Shown here piece after piece: positions 1-35,385 of a DNA stretch of 64,000 bases; within the stretch, counting starts at the first letter, position 1, and the number at the start of each line of letters is the position of its first letter. This stretch comes from Mesostigma viride. Taxonomy: Eukaryota; Streptophyta; Mesostigmatophyceae; Mesostigmatales; Mesostigmataceae. The notes under the pieces were generated by a model. The model was not told where the DNA came from, did not search any database, and saw only the letters and a list, made by a program, of their open reading frames with translations. The stretch lies in assembly GCA_009746045.1 (NCBI GenBank), contig RPFO01000500.1, positions 467,559 to 531,558 on the forward strand, given 5' to 3'. The translations under genes were made by a program, and so were the position numbers.

Positions 1-2
1 AG

Positions 3-200
3 GAAGGGGAAGATAGCGGCCAGGAAACATCATCTAGCGAGAGTGGTCCATCTGACAGCGACTCAATTTCTGGCGAGGAGGAATCTGGTGAGGAGGAATC
101 TGGCGAGGAGGGGGGAAGGCACGGGCAACCAGTGGACAGTCGCGCGCAAGGCGCAGGGTGCAGGGCCAAGCTCGGGCAGAACTGTGCAAGTAGTGCCTGA
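3..200 (+). CDS. possible acidic C-terminus of a gene entering from the left (partial)
   Basis: An open frame runs from the window edge to a TGA at 198-200. It encodes a Ser/Glu/Asp-rich tail with repeats of the type SGEEESGEEE, then a Gly/Gln/Arg-rich end. The overlapping frame ending at 232-234 also finishes in an acidic stretch (DDSSEEDVMVV), so an intron or frameshift could join the two. An AATAAA lies at 431-436 and could serve as a poly(A) signal for this gene. I do not recognise the protein. Low-complexity acidic sequence can be open by chance, so the call rests mainly on the run of acidic codons and the downstream AATAAA. Confidence 0.3.
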   Translation, partial: EGEDSGQETSSSESGPSDSDSISGEEESGEEESGEEGGRHGQPVDSRAQGAGCRAKLGQNCASSA

Positions 201-460
201 TGATAGCAGCGAGGAGGATGTTATGGTTGTTTAATGGCCTCGTGCTATGCACGCTGCACCGCACTGGCGGACTGGGCGACTGGCCTAGCTATGAACGATA
301 CTAATTGTTGTTTTATGTTGTCGTCAACAACTAGTCAACCACCTTGTTATATTGTGTTTTATCCACATGCATTACATGCGTGATGCGTGTGTGAGCGACC
401 TTAAGCAGATGATTCAGTTTATTATTAAGAAATAAAGCTCCCCCCCCTCACCCCCAAAGG

Positions 461-545
461 TTTGACGAATTGCCGAGGCAAATAGTCAACCATTTGACGA
501 AGTGCTGAGGCAAATAGTCAACCATTTGACGAATGACAAAACCCC
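461..545. repeat. short tandem repeat, about 35-bp unit, 2.5 copies
   Basis: The phrase TTTGACGAA followed by a GCCGAGGCAAATAGTCAACCA-like stretch recurs two and a half times with small changes. It lies just past the AATAAA of the edge gene. No coding content is seen. Confidence 0.6.
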
Positions 546-1868
546 TTAGCAGAAACACTGTTAAGTTGGTCATTTAGGTCGGAGCCGGCTTAAGTCGGAC
601 GGAGCAGAAGGGGTCTATTATCAAAGCAGCGTTGCGCCTAATTTACTGTAATGAATGCTATCAATCAACCAGCTAGATTGGTAATCTACCAGTACTGGTT
701 ATCCAAGGAGTCATTGTGTAGTTGATGAAGCAGATAGTGATGATGCCAGCAGAAACACACGGGTAACAAATGGACATGGTGCCGCCCACGCGGGCACCGG
801 GCAGCCAAGCGAGCAACAAGCCACACGATGTGGCAGCGACTGGTTTGTCCTCGTATGCTAGCATTCAAACCACCATTGGCCGCGGGAACCAGCGAATCCT
901 GGTGACAAGGTATGCTGGCGATGCCACGCAAGCATGAGGGCAAGGGTACACGGGGCTGGATGGCAAGGCATGGCGTACCTTGTCCATTGCCGCCACTGAG
1001 TCATACGGTTCCGACATGTAGGGGTACTCTTTACCCAGTAAACCTGTGCATCGGGGTGGGGTGGGGTGGGGGGTGGGCAACCAAATCACCACGGTAGGAC
1101 TTGCCACGTGAGCGGACACAAGTCTCAACGTACAGTTGGGACATCACTGGCACATGGTGGGGAAGGGATGGGTCTGCCCTGTTTCCTTCGTCAAGAGGCT
1201 GGTTGATCATTCATTTTTTTCTGATAGTAGTAAGCGAAAACAGGCATGTCACAGCTACGGCACGCAGCAGATAGCGTGGCAGGTGTGTGGGTGTGCGTCA
1301 CTGTAACATGCGTTCTCTGAGGGCCACGGGCGCGAGCCACCAGGGGACACGACGCGTGTGCATGCGCTAGGTGGGAGCACAGATGAGTAGGCGAGAGCAC
1401 AGATGGGGTCAAATAGTCCTCCATGCCTGGGGGGATGAGCCCTAGCACTCGTGCTCATTGCGACCATGCCGTACACAGTACTGCAAGCATTCTCTTTGCT
1501 CAGGCGTGTAGTTCCCATACAATTTCACAGGAAAAGCGCGGCCCTGGTGCGCTGCCAACTATGGATACTTGCCGGCGACATACAGGCTGGGAGATAGCAA
1601 ATGACAGAAGGCATACCGGCTCGCCCGCTCTTGCTGGGGCTGGTCACGAAGTTCCTCGGCCCGGGGCTTTTGGGGGACTTGGGTTTGTCTGCATCCTTGT
1701 CAGGGACGGACACATACTCGGGCGGTTTATACGTGCTCCCCTGCCGGCCCCCCAGCACAAAAGGCTTTGTGTTTGTATAAGTTTTCTTCTGCTCCAGGTG
1801 CTCCTGCCGCGTGCGCGTGGCGGGGTCGACATAGGGATCCCCCTGCCACACACGGAATGGGAGAACAG
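546..1868. other. no gene recognised
   Basis: Only short overlapping frames are present on both strands and none shows family features or codon continuity. There is a G-rich run near 1056-1075. I see no RNA gene. Confidence 0.5.
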
Positions 1869-2005
1869 AACACGACACAACAGAACCAAGAAGATAGAAC
1901 AGAACACGACAGAACACAACAGAACACAACAGAACACAACAGAACACAACAGAACACAACAGAACACAACAGAACACAACAGAACACAACAGAACACAAC
2001 AGAAC
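1869..2005. repeat. 10-bp tandem repeat (AGAACACAAC)n
   Basis: About a dozen 10-bp units occur, the core being near-perfect copies of AGAACACAAC with degenerate edges. The unit length is not a multiple of three, so all plus frames carry the same Asn/Thr/Glu/Gln-rich peptide. This explains the long but meaningless open frames here. Confidence 0.9.
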
Positions 2006-3540
2006 GGAACAGAGCAGCTTGTGCCGCCATGAGACCGTGTTGTGTCAGGGGCGATTGAGAAACAACCATGCTTGTCTCGGGGACATGCTGCCTTTTGATA
2101 GCAGAACTTTGGATCTTCTGACCATGCAGCAAGGGGCCGCCGTTGAGAAGCCTAGTGGGGGTAGCTGCGCTACAAGGACACACCTCTTGACATGGACCGG
2201 CGAAGACAGGCGGCCTGGCCCAAAGCGTTACTACTGCCCTGGGTACTTGTTAAGCTGACATGGCTGGGTAGTGCGCAAAGCCTCCGCCAGGACAGCTCCG
2301 ATGCGGCCCACAATGGGCCCCAGCAATACTACTCCACCATATAGAGGACCAACATGGTGATTGGCTATCATGTGCGTAGCAAGGAAATGGTTAATAGGAT
2401 TTTTGGCAGATATAGGAGCAGTTTTGAATAAATACCATGTAATATACATTAAATATAGTATGTATATTAATGAGCAATGGGAGGCACATGGGCATGCCAG
2501 CAGGCATTGCTTACAGAAATAAGGGAAGGTTTAAGCAGTGGCTGACACAAAGGAACGCCATTCAGCCGCTCATTGAAGGTGCTATCAGCTTTATTGTGAA
2601 TGTACGGGACATACCTCTGTTAACCTTTTTAATGTCTTGTCCAGATAAGCATCCGGACCTCGCCCAGTTTTCGCAGGACCGCCCGTCAAAAACTGTTTAC
2701 CGGTTTCCCTCGGATTGTGTTCTGCAAGGGTACGAGATAGATATGCGGCAAAATTATCCGGGTCAATCCAAGACACGGGCGCGATAGAGTCAATGGTGGC
2801 CAGCGATGTGAGTCATATCGCCTCCTCAGCCTCTATTGATGTAGACCTAACTAACCTATATTGCGCATGTACCAACACTAACCTTTTTTGGCCTTGTATG
2901 CATCCCCGACATGGATGGAGCCAGGGTGTGAAAAGACTCCCAACTTGTCAAGATCCATAGCTCGCACCTTCAAACTGGCAAAGCTATATTAAGATAAAGC
3001 TCAGCAGCTGGAGGACATAATTGCCAGAGTCATGCTCGCTATCCTGATAAAACCGTGGCCATAGCCGAGAGGAGTGAACTGGGTCTTTGCAGTATCGCCT
3101 GTGATTTAGCTGCGTCGAAGCTCTACGTTTCTAGGTCGGTATTAGCCATAGTAAAGCGACAGAACTTCTCAGCTTGCAGACGTTTCGGCTTCGCGTAGAA
3201 GTCGGCAGCGGCCCATGATACATGTTCAATGTCCACCATACCGATAGCAAACTTCCATTTTAAAACGTATAATTCGCTTGGGCCTTTTATCTCTGAGCAT
3301 CTTAATCCTTCCCAAGCGCGTTCCGATTTTAAAAAAATGTGTCGCAGGCCAACCTTCGTTACGTTCGCTATGATGTAGGTAGTCGTGCAGCTAAATTTGT
3401 TCCACTGAAATGTACGTGCGGCTTCCATATTGTCTGTGGTTCCGCTTACAGCGGCTTCCATATTTTTCCAAAGGTGTCACCCTGCCGTATGCGATCGGTT
3501 CAATGCGCAATTATGAGTGGCTGCCACAGTCGTGCACACA
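2006..3540. other. intergenic sequence with unassigned open frames
   Basis: Minus-strand frames at 2591-2776 and 3123-3461 and a plus frame at 2470-2787 have fairly varied amino-acid composition, unlike the satellite-derived frames around them. They are interrupted by stops and match nothing I recognise. They may be decayed mobile-element coding sequence. No splice-consistent gene could be built. Confidence 0.3.
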
Positions 3541-3774
3541 TGCGTGGCCCTCGCCCCTCGGCCGTTTCCAGATCTCTGGTGCCCATGTGCGGCGTGGGCA
3601 ACAACAACAAAAACAACAACAACATGCGTGGCTGGCACCGGTTGGAAGCACGCCTGACGCTTGGACCGTAGTTCGCCGTAGCTGGAGTCTAGAAACGATC
3701 TCGGGAATCCGCGCGCATGTGGGTAACCAGCTGGTCGATACGTGGTACCCCTTTACCTGCGATGAGGGTGATGC

Positions 3775-4640
3775 TAGCACCCTCCACCCCGCTAACCCCC
3801 ACTCGCCCCACTCCCCTGCGTGTTCCATACCCACCCCACCCACAAATATACATGACAGACATCCACCTGCCGCTATCCATCCCCCCCTGAGTACGGACCA
3901 CTCTCGATCGCCCCCACATTGAGGTCCCCCACAACACCGTAACCGCATGACCGCCCTCCTCCGTCCCCAATCATCATCATGAACTGACCACTTACGCTGC
4001 CCCGCCTCATCCGTCAATTATCCTCCGTCCCCACTAAACCATACGCTGACCCACCCGACCATCCACCTTGAGTCCCCCTAACCAACCTATGTGACTACCA
4101 CCCTTCAGTATGTATTACCTCCACCACCTTCCACACCAACATCCCAAACCACCCACTACTAAACCACCCGCCTACCCGCCCCACAATGAGGTTCCCGGCC
4201 CCTACACCACTGCACCCCAGGCTCCGGGGCAACCAACCCATTGTCCACTCAACCAGAACTAACACTGCTGCACCGGTCGCCCACCGACAAGCCCACCTAC
4301 GTACCATAGGCACGCCACCAACGCAACCCAAGCATCCCCACCCCTTACACGAACTTGTGACCCACGCACAAGCGAACCACATTGACAACTGCGTCCCACA
4401 ACTACTACATAATCAACCCCTAACAATGTCCCCCATGACACCCGCCACAAGGGATGGGGTGTCCCCCCCCCCCCAACTGAAACTGAACACACACAACAAT
4501 ACCTCGGACCGGTATTGTAGTCTAGTGACGCACCGGCTGTGACCGACACGACTGACCACGACCACAAGCCACCAACCAGACCCACGCCCCCACCGACCCA
4601 CCCCCACACGTCCAGGTACATACATCCTGCACCAAGCACT
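3775..4640. other. strand-asymmetric C/A-rich, G-poor stretch
   Basis: For roughly 850 bases the plus strand is dominated by CCACC, ACCC and CACC words and is strikingly poor in G. Open frames here follow from the skew and are not convincing genes. Confidence 0.6.
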
Positions 4641-4845
4641 CGAGGAGACTACTGCCGTTCCGCGTTGCGGTTCCCGTCCAGGCGGAGGTCGGGGGCCACG
4701 TCGATGTGCATCCGGGAAGTATCCATGCTGTATCTGGGAATGTGCTCTCCCCTCTATGCCACTCCATCGAGGCTACTTGGCGTGCGATCGATTGCTAGGA
4801 TACACCCCGTTGTGAACTCACGCGAAGGTCAGTATTCGATGATGC

Positions 4846-4955
4846 AACCGTCCATGTCCAAGTGCCCCGAAAGTACCACCGATACTAAATATATCCGGCC
4901 CTCGGCCACTATAGATTCTCTGCTGCCCATGTGCGGCGTGGGACACAACAACAAC
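4846..4955 (+). repeat. dispersed repeat with (AAC)n tail
   Basis: This unit contains CCGGCCCTCGGCCACTATAG and CCCATGTGCGGCGTGGGACA and ends in (AAC)n. The same sequence occurs inverted at about 60785-60945. Related pieces lie near 3545-3625, 5160-5217, 5281-5390 and 5608-5650, each next to an AAC or TTG run. A SINE-like retroposon with a simple-sequence tail would fit. No promoter boxes were identified. Confidence 0.6.
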
Positions 4956-5460
4956 AAGAACAACCCCTTTACCTAACGATATTCCCATTGGTTAACAAAA
5001 AATACCCATTTACCCGGAAATCCGCGCGCATGTGGCTGGCGGCGGAAAAGGTGCTTATTAGTTCATGAGGCACGTACCGTTGACGCATTGCCGGCAACTT
5101 AGCAAGCAACCTCAATATACTTGGGGTGGTTGTCCCCACTCCCCAGCGTGGGACAACATGGACTGCTGCCCAGGCATGATGTGCGGCGTGGGCCACAGCA
5201 ACAACAACAACAACAACACTGAACAACCAGTGTGGGACACGTGCGCAGCCAAATCCCCTGCGATTACAGTGTTGTTGTTGTTGTTGTTATGTCCCAGCGA
5301 TCACAGTGTACCGCAAGCCACCGGCCCTCGGCCACTACCGACTGTATCTCTGCTGTGAGTGCTGCCCATGATCTGCGCCGCCGGCGGCCGTGCGGCTCGG
5401 CCGTCAACAACGACAAAACTGACAACAGCAACTTGGTGGAGTGTCCAGTGTACTGTATAG

Positions 5461-5579
<119 letters not shown>

Positions 5580-5747
5580 TGTACTGTTTAGTGTACACCC
5601 GTCACCCGAAGCTGCCCATGTGCTGCGTGGGACACAACAACAATAACCACCTTCGGGGCGCGGCCGACCGCCGTCGGACTAGGCTCGATCGGAGTCTCGG
5701 ACCTCGCCTGGGCAATTGAAGCGCTTGGCATTGAATTGTGCATCCTG

Positions 5748-5762
5748 CCACGTGCCACGTGG
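5748..5762. promoter_or_regulatory. double G-box-like site upstream of the GBP-like gene
   Basis: CCACGTGCCACGTGG contains two CACGTG hexamers and is palindromic except at its centre. It lies about 265 bp upstream of the ATG at 6026. CACGTG is the known core bound by plant bZIP and bHLH factors. Its use here is inferred only from position. Confidence 0.4.
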
Positions 5763-6025
5763 CACTACCTTGTGGAAAACCGTGACAAAAATTTCCCTTT
5801 TTTCCACAATAATGACGTCCATTTCCACAACAACACGGCGTGTTTGCCGTGGCAAATGACCAGCAAGCTTCGTGACATGTAGGGATATCAAATGTACGAG
5901 CCGATGGTATGATGTTGAGGACACGTCGTTTTCACAAATGTAGTTTACGTGCTAATCAGAGGCCATTCTCTCACCTCAAATGAAGTGTGTGAGCCAGTGT
6001 AGTTTATCAACTTGACGTTAGCAAA

Positions 6026-29521
<23,496 letters not shown>

Positions 29522-31069
29522 GACAACATAAGTGGATGCTTAACCAGGATATATTCGTGCCAGTAAGCCCAATGGCACGCCTTTGCACGGGAACTCAGCA
29601 ATATTGTGGAGGAGAGTAGCAAAAAGGATTAGATAGAAACATGTAGAACACTGAGGCTTATGGTCCTGTGGAAATGCTGTTGCATTCCATTCCATAAGTA
29701 CTGTATGTCGCAGTCGTCTACCTTACGAGCTTAGGCCAGGTGCACCATCTCAGCTTGGTCTGCGTTGCATGGGCCTATTGGCATCGATCTGCCTAGAAGG
29801 TAGCCTTGTTGATGGGTGGGTCCGCTAGTACCCACCTTGTTTCTTGATCCAGCTCATGTCATTCAATAAATGCTATAAACTCCGTGTTGTGATGCCGGCC
29901 GGCCGCGTGGCCACTTCTTTGATTAGAGCCGAACAGGGCGCACTGGGCGGCCATCACTAGCTGTACATCACTTAAAGTCGATCGATCAGGGCTCGATGAT
30001 ATGATATTCGGAGCTTACGTGAGTACTGCCGGTAATTCCCATGTTCATTGGATGGCAATTCCGACAACTATACTCTCAGAAAACTATTCCTCGACTAGTG
30101 TCCGTCCGGTTAACGCCGCGTAAGGATATTAGAAGTAGTCGTCTGATTAAGAGCTAGAATGAAAGGCACGAAGACCGCAGATATTGAGCCGCGTGTCTAT
30201 CCATAGGAAGTTACATGTAGGCATTCGCCACAATTATTTGTCGGACAACTGGCTCGCGCGGGAATATAAACTCAATTCAACTCAACGTACTCAACATGTG
30301 CGTTCTCAATCATGCATGCAGCGCGTTAGCCCAATTAAAGCTATATTCTGATCAAAATTCTAGATTCTGATTAAAGCTATATAGCTACATACGCATGTGG
30401 GTGGGTGCATGCATGCACCGCCCCGCAAGGTGTGTGCATATTATGCATGTGACTCGGCCAATCTGGTATGCTGCATGTTGATCTGTAGGCGCTCGTGCTA
30501 TACCCTGGCATGGCTAACGTAATGACTGACTAGCTAGACCTTTTCAGTGGTTTTCCATTTGCGGGTATTTCCTCGTAAATGGTGGGAGAGCGATCGCAGA
30601 AATGGTGCTCACCACTAGACACTCCCGGCCATTTAGGCTCGAAACACACGCCCTGATCAAGCATGCTGTTTCCGGCCCCACCGTCTAGGTCATCTAGTCG
30701 CTCTACACGTAAGCCAGCCATAATTTCAATGCACAAGGATACACATTTCCATCACCATTCATCTTCATCATCCTGAACGACTCGAACACGCGGACAAGAT
30801 AACGGCAGGCTCGAGCTACCATGGTCCGGATTCTCCCGATTTCTGGCCTGCGCTGTTTGTCTCCTTGATACCCATACATACCCTTGTATGGGTTGTCTCC
30901 TTGATACATACAGCTGTCTCACTTAATGCATGCCGATTCATGCATTCACGCGCATCGATCCGCGAGCCTCGAGGCGGTCTTCCCGCCGCCAGCTGGCCCA
31001 GCACGAGTTCGTGAAAAAACTCCGCGCGATGAACAATACATAATATCGCAGCCCTTGTATATAATATAG
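29522..31069. other. intergenic; 3' flank of the GBP-like gene, no gene recognised
   Basis: The 3' UTR of the GBP-like gene should begin here; AATAAA occurs near 29866. From about 29890 on the sequence is richer in A and T with many CGATCG and GCATGC words, a composition change that may mark old mobile DNA. A minus-strand frame at 30530-30736 has a varied composition but no family features I can name. Confidence 0.45.
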
Positions 31070-32740
31070 TTGAATTGAATTGAATTGAATTGTAACATAA
31101 CTCCGTTGGGAGTATATGTAGCACATAGCCCAGAGAAGGGGCATATGGCCTATCATACATTCTAAGCTACTTCCTGCAAGCTGGGTGGGAATGTAAACAA
31201 CACTTGCTCTAGGTGCACTAGGGCACCTGCACCACCCAGAGTTTCAGGCAACACCCAGCGAAGGGGAGCCTGTCATAGGTGGGGAAGATCATCATGGCTA
31301 TACAAGAGCTAGGACATGGCTTCTCTACAGAGAGCATCTCTCTGCATGGCATAGCATGGCGAAATTCTTAATGCAACATCCATGGGGGTCCCGTTATAGG
31401 CAGGGCTTGGCTAAATGTAGGCAACATCCATGGGGGCCATTATGGGCGCACATGCGCGTGGGCCACATGCTAGGCTAAGCCTGACTAATCTACACTACTG
31501 GTATGAATTCCCTAGTCTGGGGTGGCAGGAGGGGGCTGCCAGGGCTTGTGGTCAACGTGGATGACCGCCCCCCTCCAGTATACCGGCTTCCCCCTGCGCT
31601 GTGCCGGAGCTGAAGGTAGGTCGGCCATAGCTCGCGTCGCCGCTGTTGCTGGGCCAGGGTCAAGTCGTCGTCCAGCGTGAAGCGAGTCCTCGAGAGCTTC
31701 TTGCGGCATTTAAGGAACGACAGCTTGTCCGCCATGTACTTAAAGGTGAGGAGCACGGGGGCCGGGCCAGCCTTCCCCCGCGTGCGGGGGAGGCGGACAG
31801 CCGACATGTCCAGCTCACCAGTGAGTAGCATGGGGGCAAGAATGTCGCGCTTAAATGCCTCAAGAAGGCTCGTGGAGGTCTCACCTGCCGGCTGGTCGAA
31901 GTGCTTGACGATGACATTGTGGCTGCGCCGGGCAATGTCGGTTTCCTCGCGAAGGTCGAGGGCTTGTTGCTTGAGTTGTGCCGAGATGGTGGAGGTGGTG
32001 GAGGTAGTGTGCTGCTTAAGCAAGTCCGCCCAGGTGGAGGGAGCATCGCCGGCCGGGCCAGCAGGCACCGGCTGGGCGGCGATGTCCTTCACCGCCTGGG
32101 CGGTGAGGCCGGCGGTGTCATGCAAGCTCTCAAGGGCGTTGGCGGTGGCTTGAAGGCGTTGGTCGAGGTCGAGGAGCTGGGCTTTGATGTCGGCAGTGGA
32201 GGCGGAAATGGCAGTGGAGGTGGAGGCGGCAGCGGTGGAAATGTGAGGAAGTTCAGCAGCCAGCGTGCCACCCATTGCTGCGACGTCAGCAGCAAGGGGG
32301 GTCACGTGCTGCTGAAAGGCTTCCGTGAGGATGGAACGGAGGGTGGAGGCGGAGATGGATGGAGCCCAGATCTCGCCGTCAGAGCGCTGGAGAAGGGAGT
32401 TGAGGACGGCGTGCTGGAGTTCGGGGCGGGGGCAGCCAAGCATGGCGCCGTGGGCTAGCCAGGGGCTGCCGTTGCTGCAGAGGAGGCGACCTTAATGGTC
32501 GGAGAGATGGATGCACAGGTCGTAGAGCGAGGCGTAGTCCCCGAAGAAGATGCAGTCCATAGCATCGTCAGGAGACATGTTGTTCCAGTCGTGATCATCG
32601 ACCTTGAAAGGGTGGGGCCGAAAGCGCGGTTCCGAGGGGCGGGACCATCCTGTTTTGTCGGCTGGGCGGGTGCGTTTCGGGTCAGGCGATGCCGATGGCG
32701 AGGCATTACACCGCCCGCAAATTGGAAGTTCTAACTAAAT
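31070..32740 (-). mobile_element. ORF1-only non-LTR element, copy A
   Basis: Read on the minus strand, an ORF1-like frame is followed directly by about 400 bp of 3' UTR, a short hairpin (31100-31113) and a tail of repeated CAATT at 31070-31092. No endonuclease or reverse transcriptase lies between ORF1 and the tail. Copies B (33470-34108) and C (41934-43790) have the same layout, so loss of ORF2 seems to define the family and not one copy. No clear target duplication was found for this copy. Confidence 0.7.
31490..32738 (-). pseudogene. LINE ORF1-like protein (RRM type), one stop codon
   Basis: The clean part, 31490-32443, codes for 317 residues. Reading further upstream in the same frame gives about 95 more residues (SPDPKR, then WNNMSPDDAMDCIFFGDYAS), interrupted by one TAA at 32492-32494. 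The C-terminal half matches the L1 ORF1 RRM and CTD pattern: NVIVKHF, RLPRTRGKAGPAPVLLTFK, DKLSFLKCRKKL, TLDDDLTLAQQQRRRELWP. Family knowledge: such proteins bind the element RNA. The N-terminal half is Ala/Ser/Thr-rich and may be coiled coil. The same upstream segment is present in copy C, which supports the extension. Confidence 0.7.
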
Positions 32741-32759
32741 AATTAGCTTCTGGAAAATG

Positions 32760-33070
32760 TTCTGGCTGAAAACCATAAAAAAAACAAAAGAAAATTAATT
32801 AATTAACTCCGGGGGCTGAGGACTGGACTCAACAAACAAACAAACAAAATTAATTAATTAACTCATGTGGGCTCTGGGTATCACTGACCTCCACTGACTC
32901 TAGCCTATGGCCGCCGAAGGGGGGCCGCCGGGCCGGATTGCCGGCCGAATTGGGGACGGCGTGTACGATATCTACCAAACAAACAAAAGAAATTTATTAA
33001 TTAAATAAGTACCCATGTGCCTTGAACGGCTGTAGGACAAACAAACAAACAAAAGTTTTTAATTAAATAA
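32760..33070. repeat. clustered ACAAA / AATTAATTAA motifs
   Basis: Four blocks of (ACAAA)n followed by AATTAATTAA or a close variant are spaced 60-130 bp apart, with different GC-rich sequence between them. They resemble a series of retroelement tails. Confidence 0.5.
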
Positions 33071-33179
33071 TAAAAACCCGGGACTCTAACTGGCTCCCCA
33101 ACAAACAATCCAGGGTTATTCGTAATGCAAATACGGCAAAAATTGACCCATAATAACAAACTTCCAATGCGGAGGGTGT

Positions 33180-33232
33180 AAGCCCGGGAGGTTGCTGGGT
33201 GGCCACCAGTGCACGACTAGTGTCACCGCTGC
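33180..33232 (-). mobile_element. 5' fragment of the ORF1-only element
   Basis: AGCCCGGGAGGTTGCTGGGT and CGACTAGTGTCACC closely match positions 43640-43682 in copy C, the 5' part of its ORF1 (peptide GDTSRALV). The fragment is short and isolated. Confidence 0.5.
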
Positions 33233-33469
33233 TGAATATAGTTGTCTCGCTTAATTTATATGAAGTGAGACAATTATTCTGATTTGGCACGCCGCAAAGG
33301 TGAAAACCATTTGCGTTCAGTGCCGGTCAGCGGAAAACGCGGAAAACGCGATCTGCAAATGAATCCGACCGGAATCAAACTGGGGACCTAGCTCTCGCAC
33401 CAACTTTCGCTGACTATAGGACGGACGTCTCCGGATCCTAGGGCATCGCCAAGTGACACCTACAGTCAT

Positions 33470-34108
33470 TGAATTGAATTGAATTGAATTGTAACATAAC
33501 TCCGTTGGGAGTATATGTAGCACATAGCCCTTGAGAGGGGGCATATGGCCTATCATACATCCTAAGCTACTTCCTGCAAGGGTGGGGATGTAAAGGACCC
33601 TTGCTCTAGGTGCACCAGGGCACTTGCATCCCCATGATCTTCAAGCTATGCCCAGCGAAGGGGGAGCCTGTCATGGGGGGGAAGATCAGCAGAGCTATAC
33701 AAAAAGGCTAGGGCATGGCGTCTCAGCAGAGAGTTACTCCCTGCATGGGCACAACATAGCTAAATAAAGCTAGGCATCATCTGGAGTGTGGCACATCATA
33801 GGCACACATGTACATGATTAAATAAAGCGTGTGGCTTAGCTAGGATAGTGCCTCTAGGAGGCGTACATGTACATGGCCACGGTCTATCTATTCTACACTA
33901 CTACTGCTGTATTCCCCTAAGCTGGGGCGTCTGGAGTCGTTGGGGCCGCGGGGGTCGCCTGCCAGGGCTTGTGGCCGACGTAGATGGCCGCCCCCTTCCA
34001 GTACACCGGCTGCCCCGCCTTGGTCTTCCGGAGCTGGAGGTAGGTGGGCCATAGCTCCCGTCGCCGTTGTTGCTGCGCCAGGGTCAAGTCGTCGTCAAGG
34101 GTGAAGAG
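33470..34108 (-). mobile_element. ORF1-only element, copy B, 5' truncated, with target duplication
   Basis: ACCTACAGTCAT occurs at 33458-33469 and again at 34109-34120, a 12-bp target-site duplication. Between them, on the minus strand, lie only the last part of ORF1 (33917-34108, with TLDDDLTLAQQQRRRELWP), the 3' UTR, the hairpin at 33499-33512 and a CAATT tail. The 5' truncation and the duplication are hallmarks of target-primed reverse transcription. The duplication also fixes both ends of the family 3' region precisely. Confidence 0.85.
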
Positions 34109-34120
34109 ACCTACAGTCAT

Positions 34121-35385
34121 CCGAGACAATTATGCCTGGATCGACGCGTGCATATAGCTTATATAGGCAGTTTTTATAAGACACTTATCCTTTTGAGATG
34201 TACTATACATGTACTGTTCGATCGAGCTGGACGCATGGCCGGCCTGATGTGATTATAGAGGACAACCAGCGCATACAGGCTGGTGCGCTGAATTGAATCA
34301 AATCAAAATCTGACCATGAAAATATCTGTCTCCCTCCATGCAGGTCTTCCTACAGGTAGCCACGCGGCTCCAACTGTCTTCGCCTCCTTCCTCTCAGACT
34401 ACCCTAGTCCTTCCACGACGTTGGAACGCCATGCGTCCAGGAATAGTTGTTTCACTTAATATAGCTCGAGCTTTATTGATATCAATCCAGAAAAACTTGG
34501 CATGTACCATCATGAACGTATTAGTCGCCTCACTTGACATTGCATGAGCTTGCTTGCAATAAACATTGACTTGCTGTAAGTTTCAGGATGTTGCAAGAGC
34601 TAAGGTCAATAATCATAATCTTGCGTGGAGCACCCTCCCTCGCAAACTCTTACCCCACTGGGCATGGTCACACCAGCATCGCCAATGACACATCCCCTCC
34701 CATGCCAACCACGGCCGTAGCAATACAGCTGGCCAGCTTGACAATTGCACCTGGCGAATACCCTAGCCAAGAATCGCTGCTTGATTGTAACGCAATTACT
34801 TCATGACACACGCATCCCATGTGTGAGCGTGAGGCCCCCTGCCCATAGGCATGCAAGGAAGCTTCAAAACCAAGTGTGCAGCACAAGAGCCATTTGTCCA
34901 TAAGAATCGCCGCAGACATGGGTGGCCGCTCGTTATCGTGAAGGTCAAGTCCCCTCATAGCACCCGCCATGTGCCTGTCAATAACTTTGGGCTAAGGACA
35001 GTCATAACGAGATGACTTCTTGCGAAGAGCTGTAAACTGATGACCCCCCCCACCCCCCCCTTGTATATCTTGGGCTACTCCCTGATGGTATTCCCTGTCA
35101 AGGAAGATCCCTCTTGGCACGTTGGATCTGGATCTGTACAATTGGAACTGCCGCCTACGTCACTCGCGGAGCCAGCATGCACACCTGGACAACGACAGTG
35201 CCGTGCCCAGGGTGGCTGCCCTTCATGCCTGCTCGGGGGGTAATGCAGAAGCGACCGTGACAAGCGAGAAACCTTGGACATCGCTTGCCATTCTGGAAGA
35301 GTATGAGACCTTCTTAGATCTAGCATACTCCACCCTCCAGATCTAGCATATCCCTCAGGTGGTGTACTGCTGCAGGTCTCTGGCT
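34121..35385. other. intergenic, no gene recognised
   Basis: The open frames are short. The minus frame at 34668-34970 has mixed composition but no recognisable family. The part next to 35386 is expected to be 3' UTR of the NDUFA8-like gene. Confidence 0.45.

Noticed and set aside
2470-2787. 105-codon plus-strand frame with mixed composition
   Set aside because: No family features, no supporting splice sites, and an overlapping minus frame of equal quality; kept only as unassigned sequence.
31677-32458. Plus-strand Gly-rich frames opposite ORF1
   Set aside because: They are shadows of the minus-strand ORF1, whose RRM motifs are clear.
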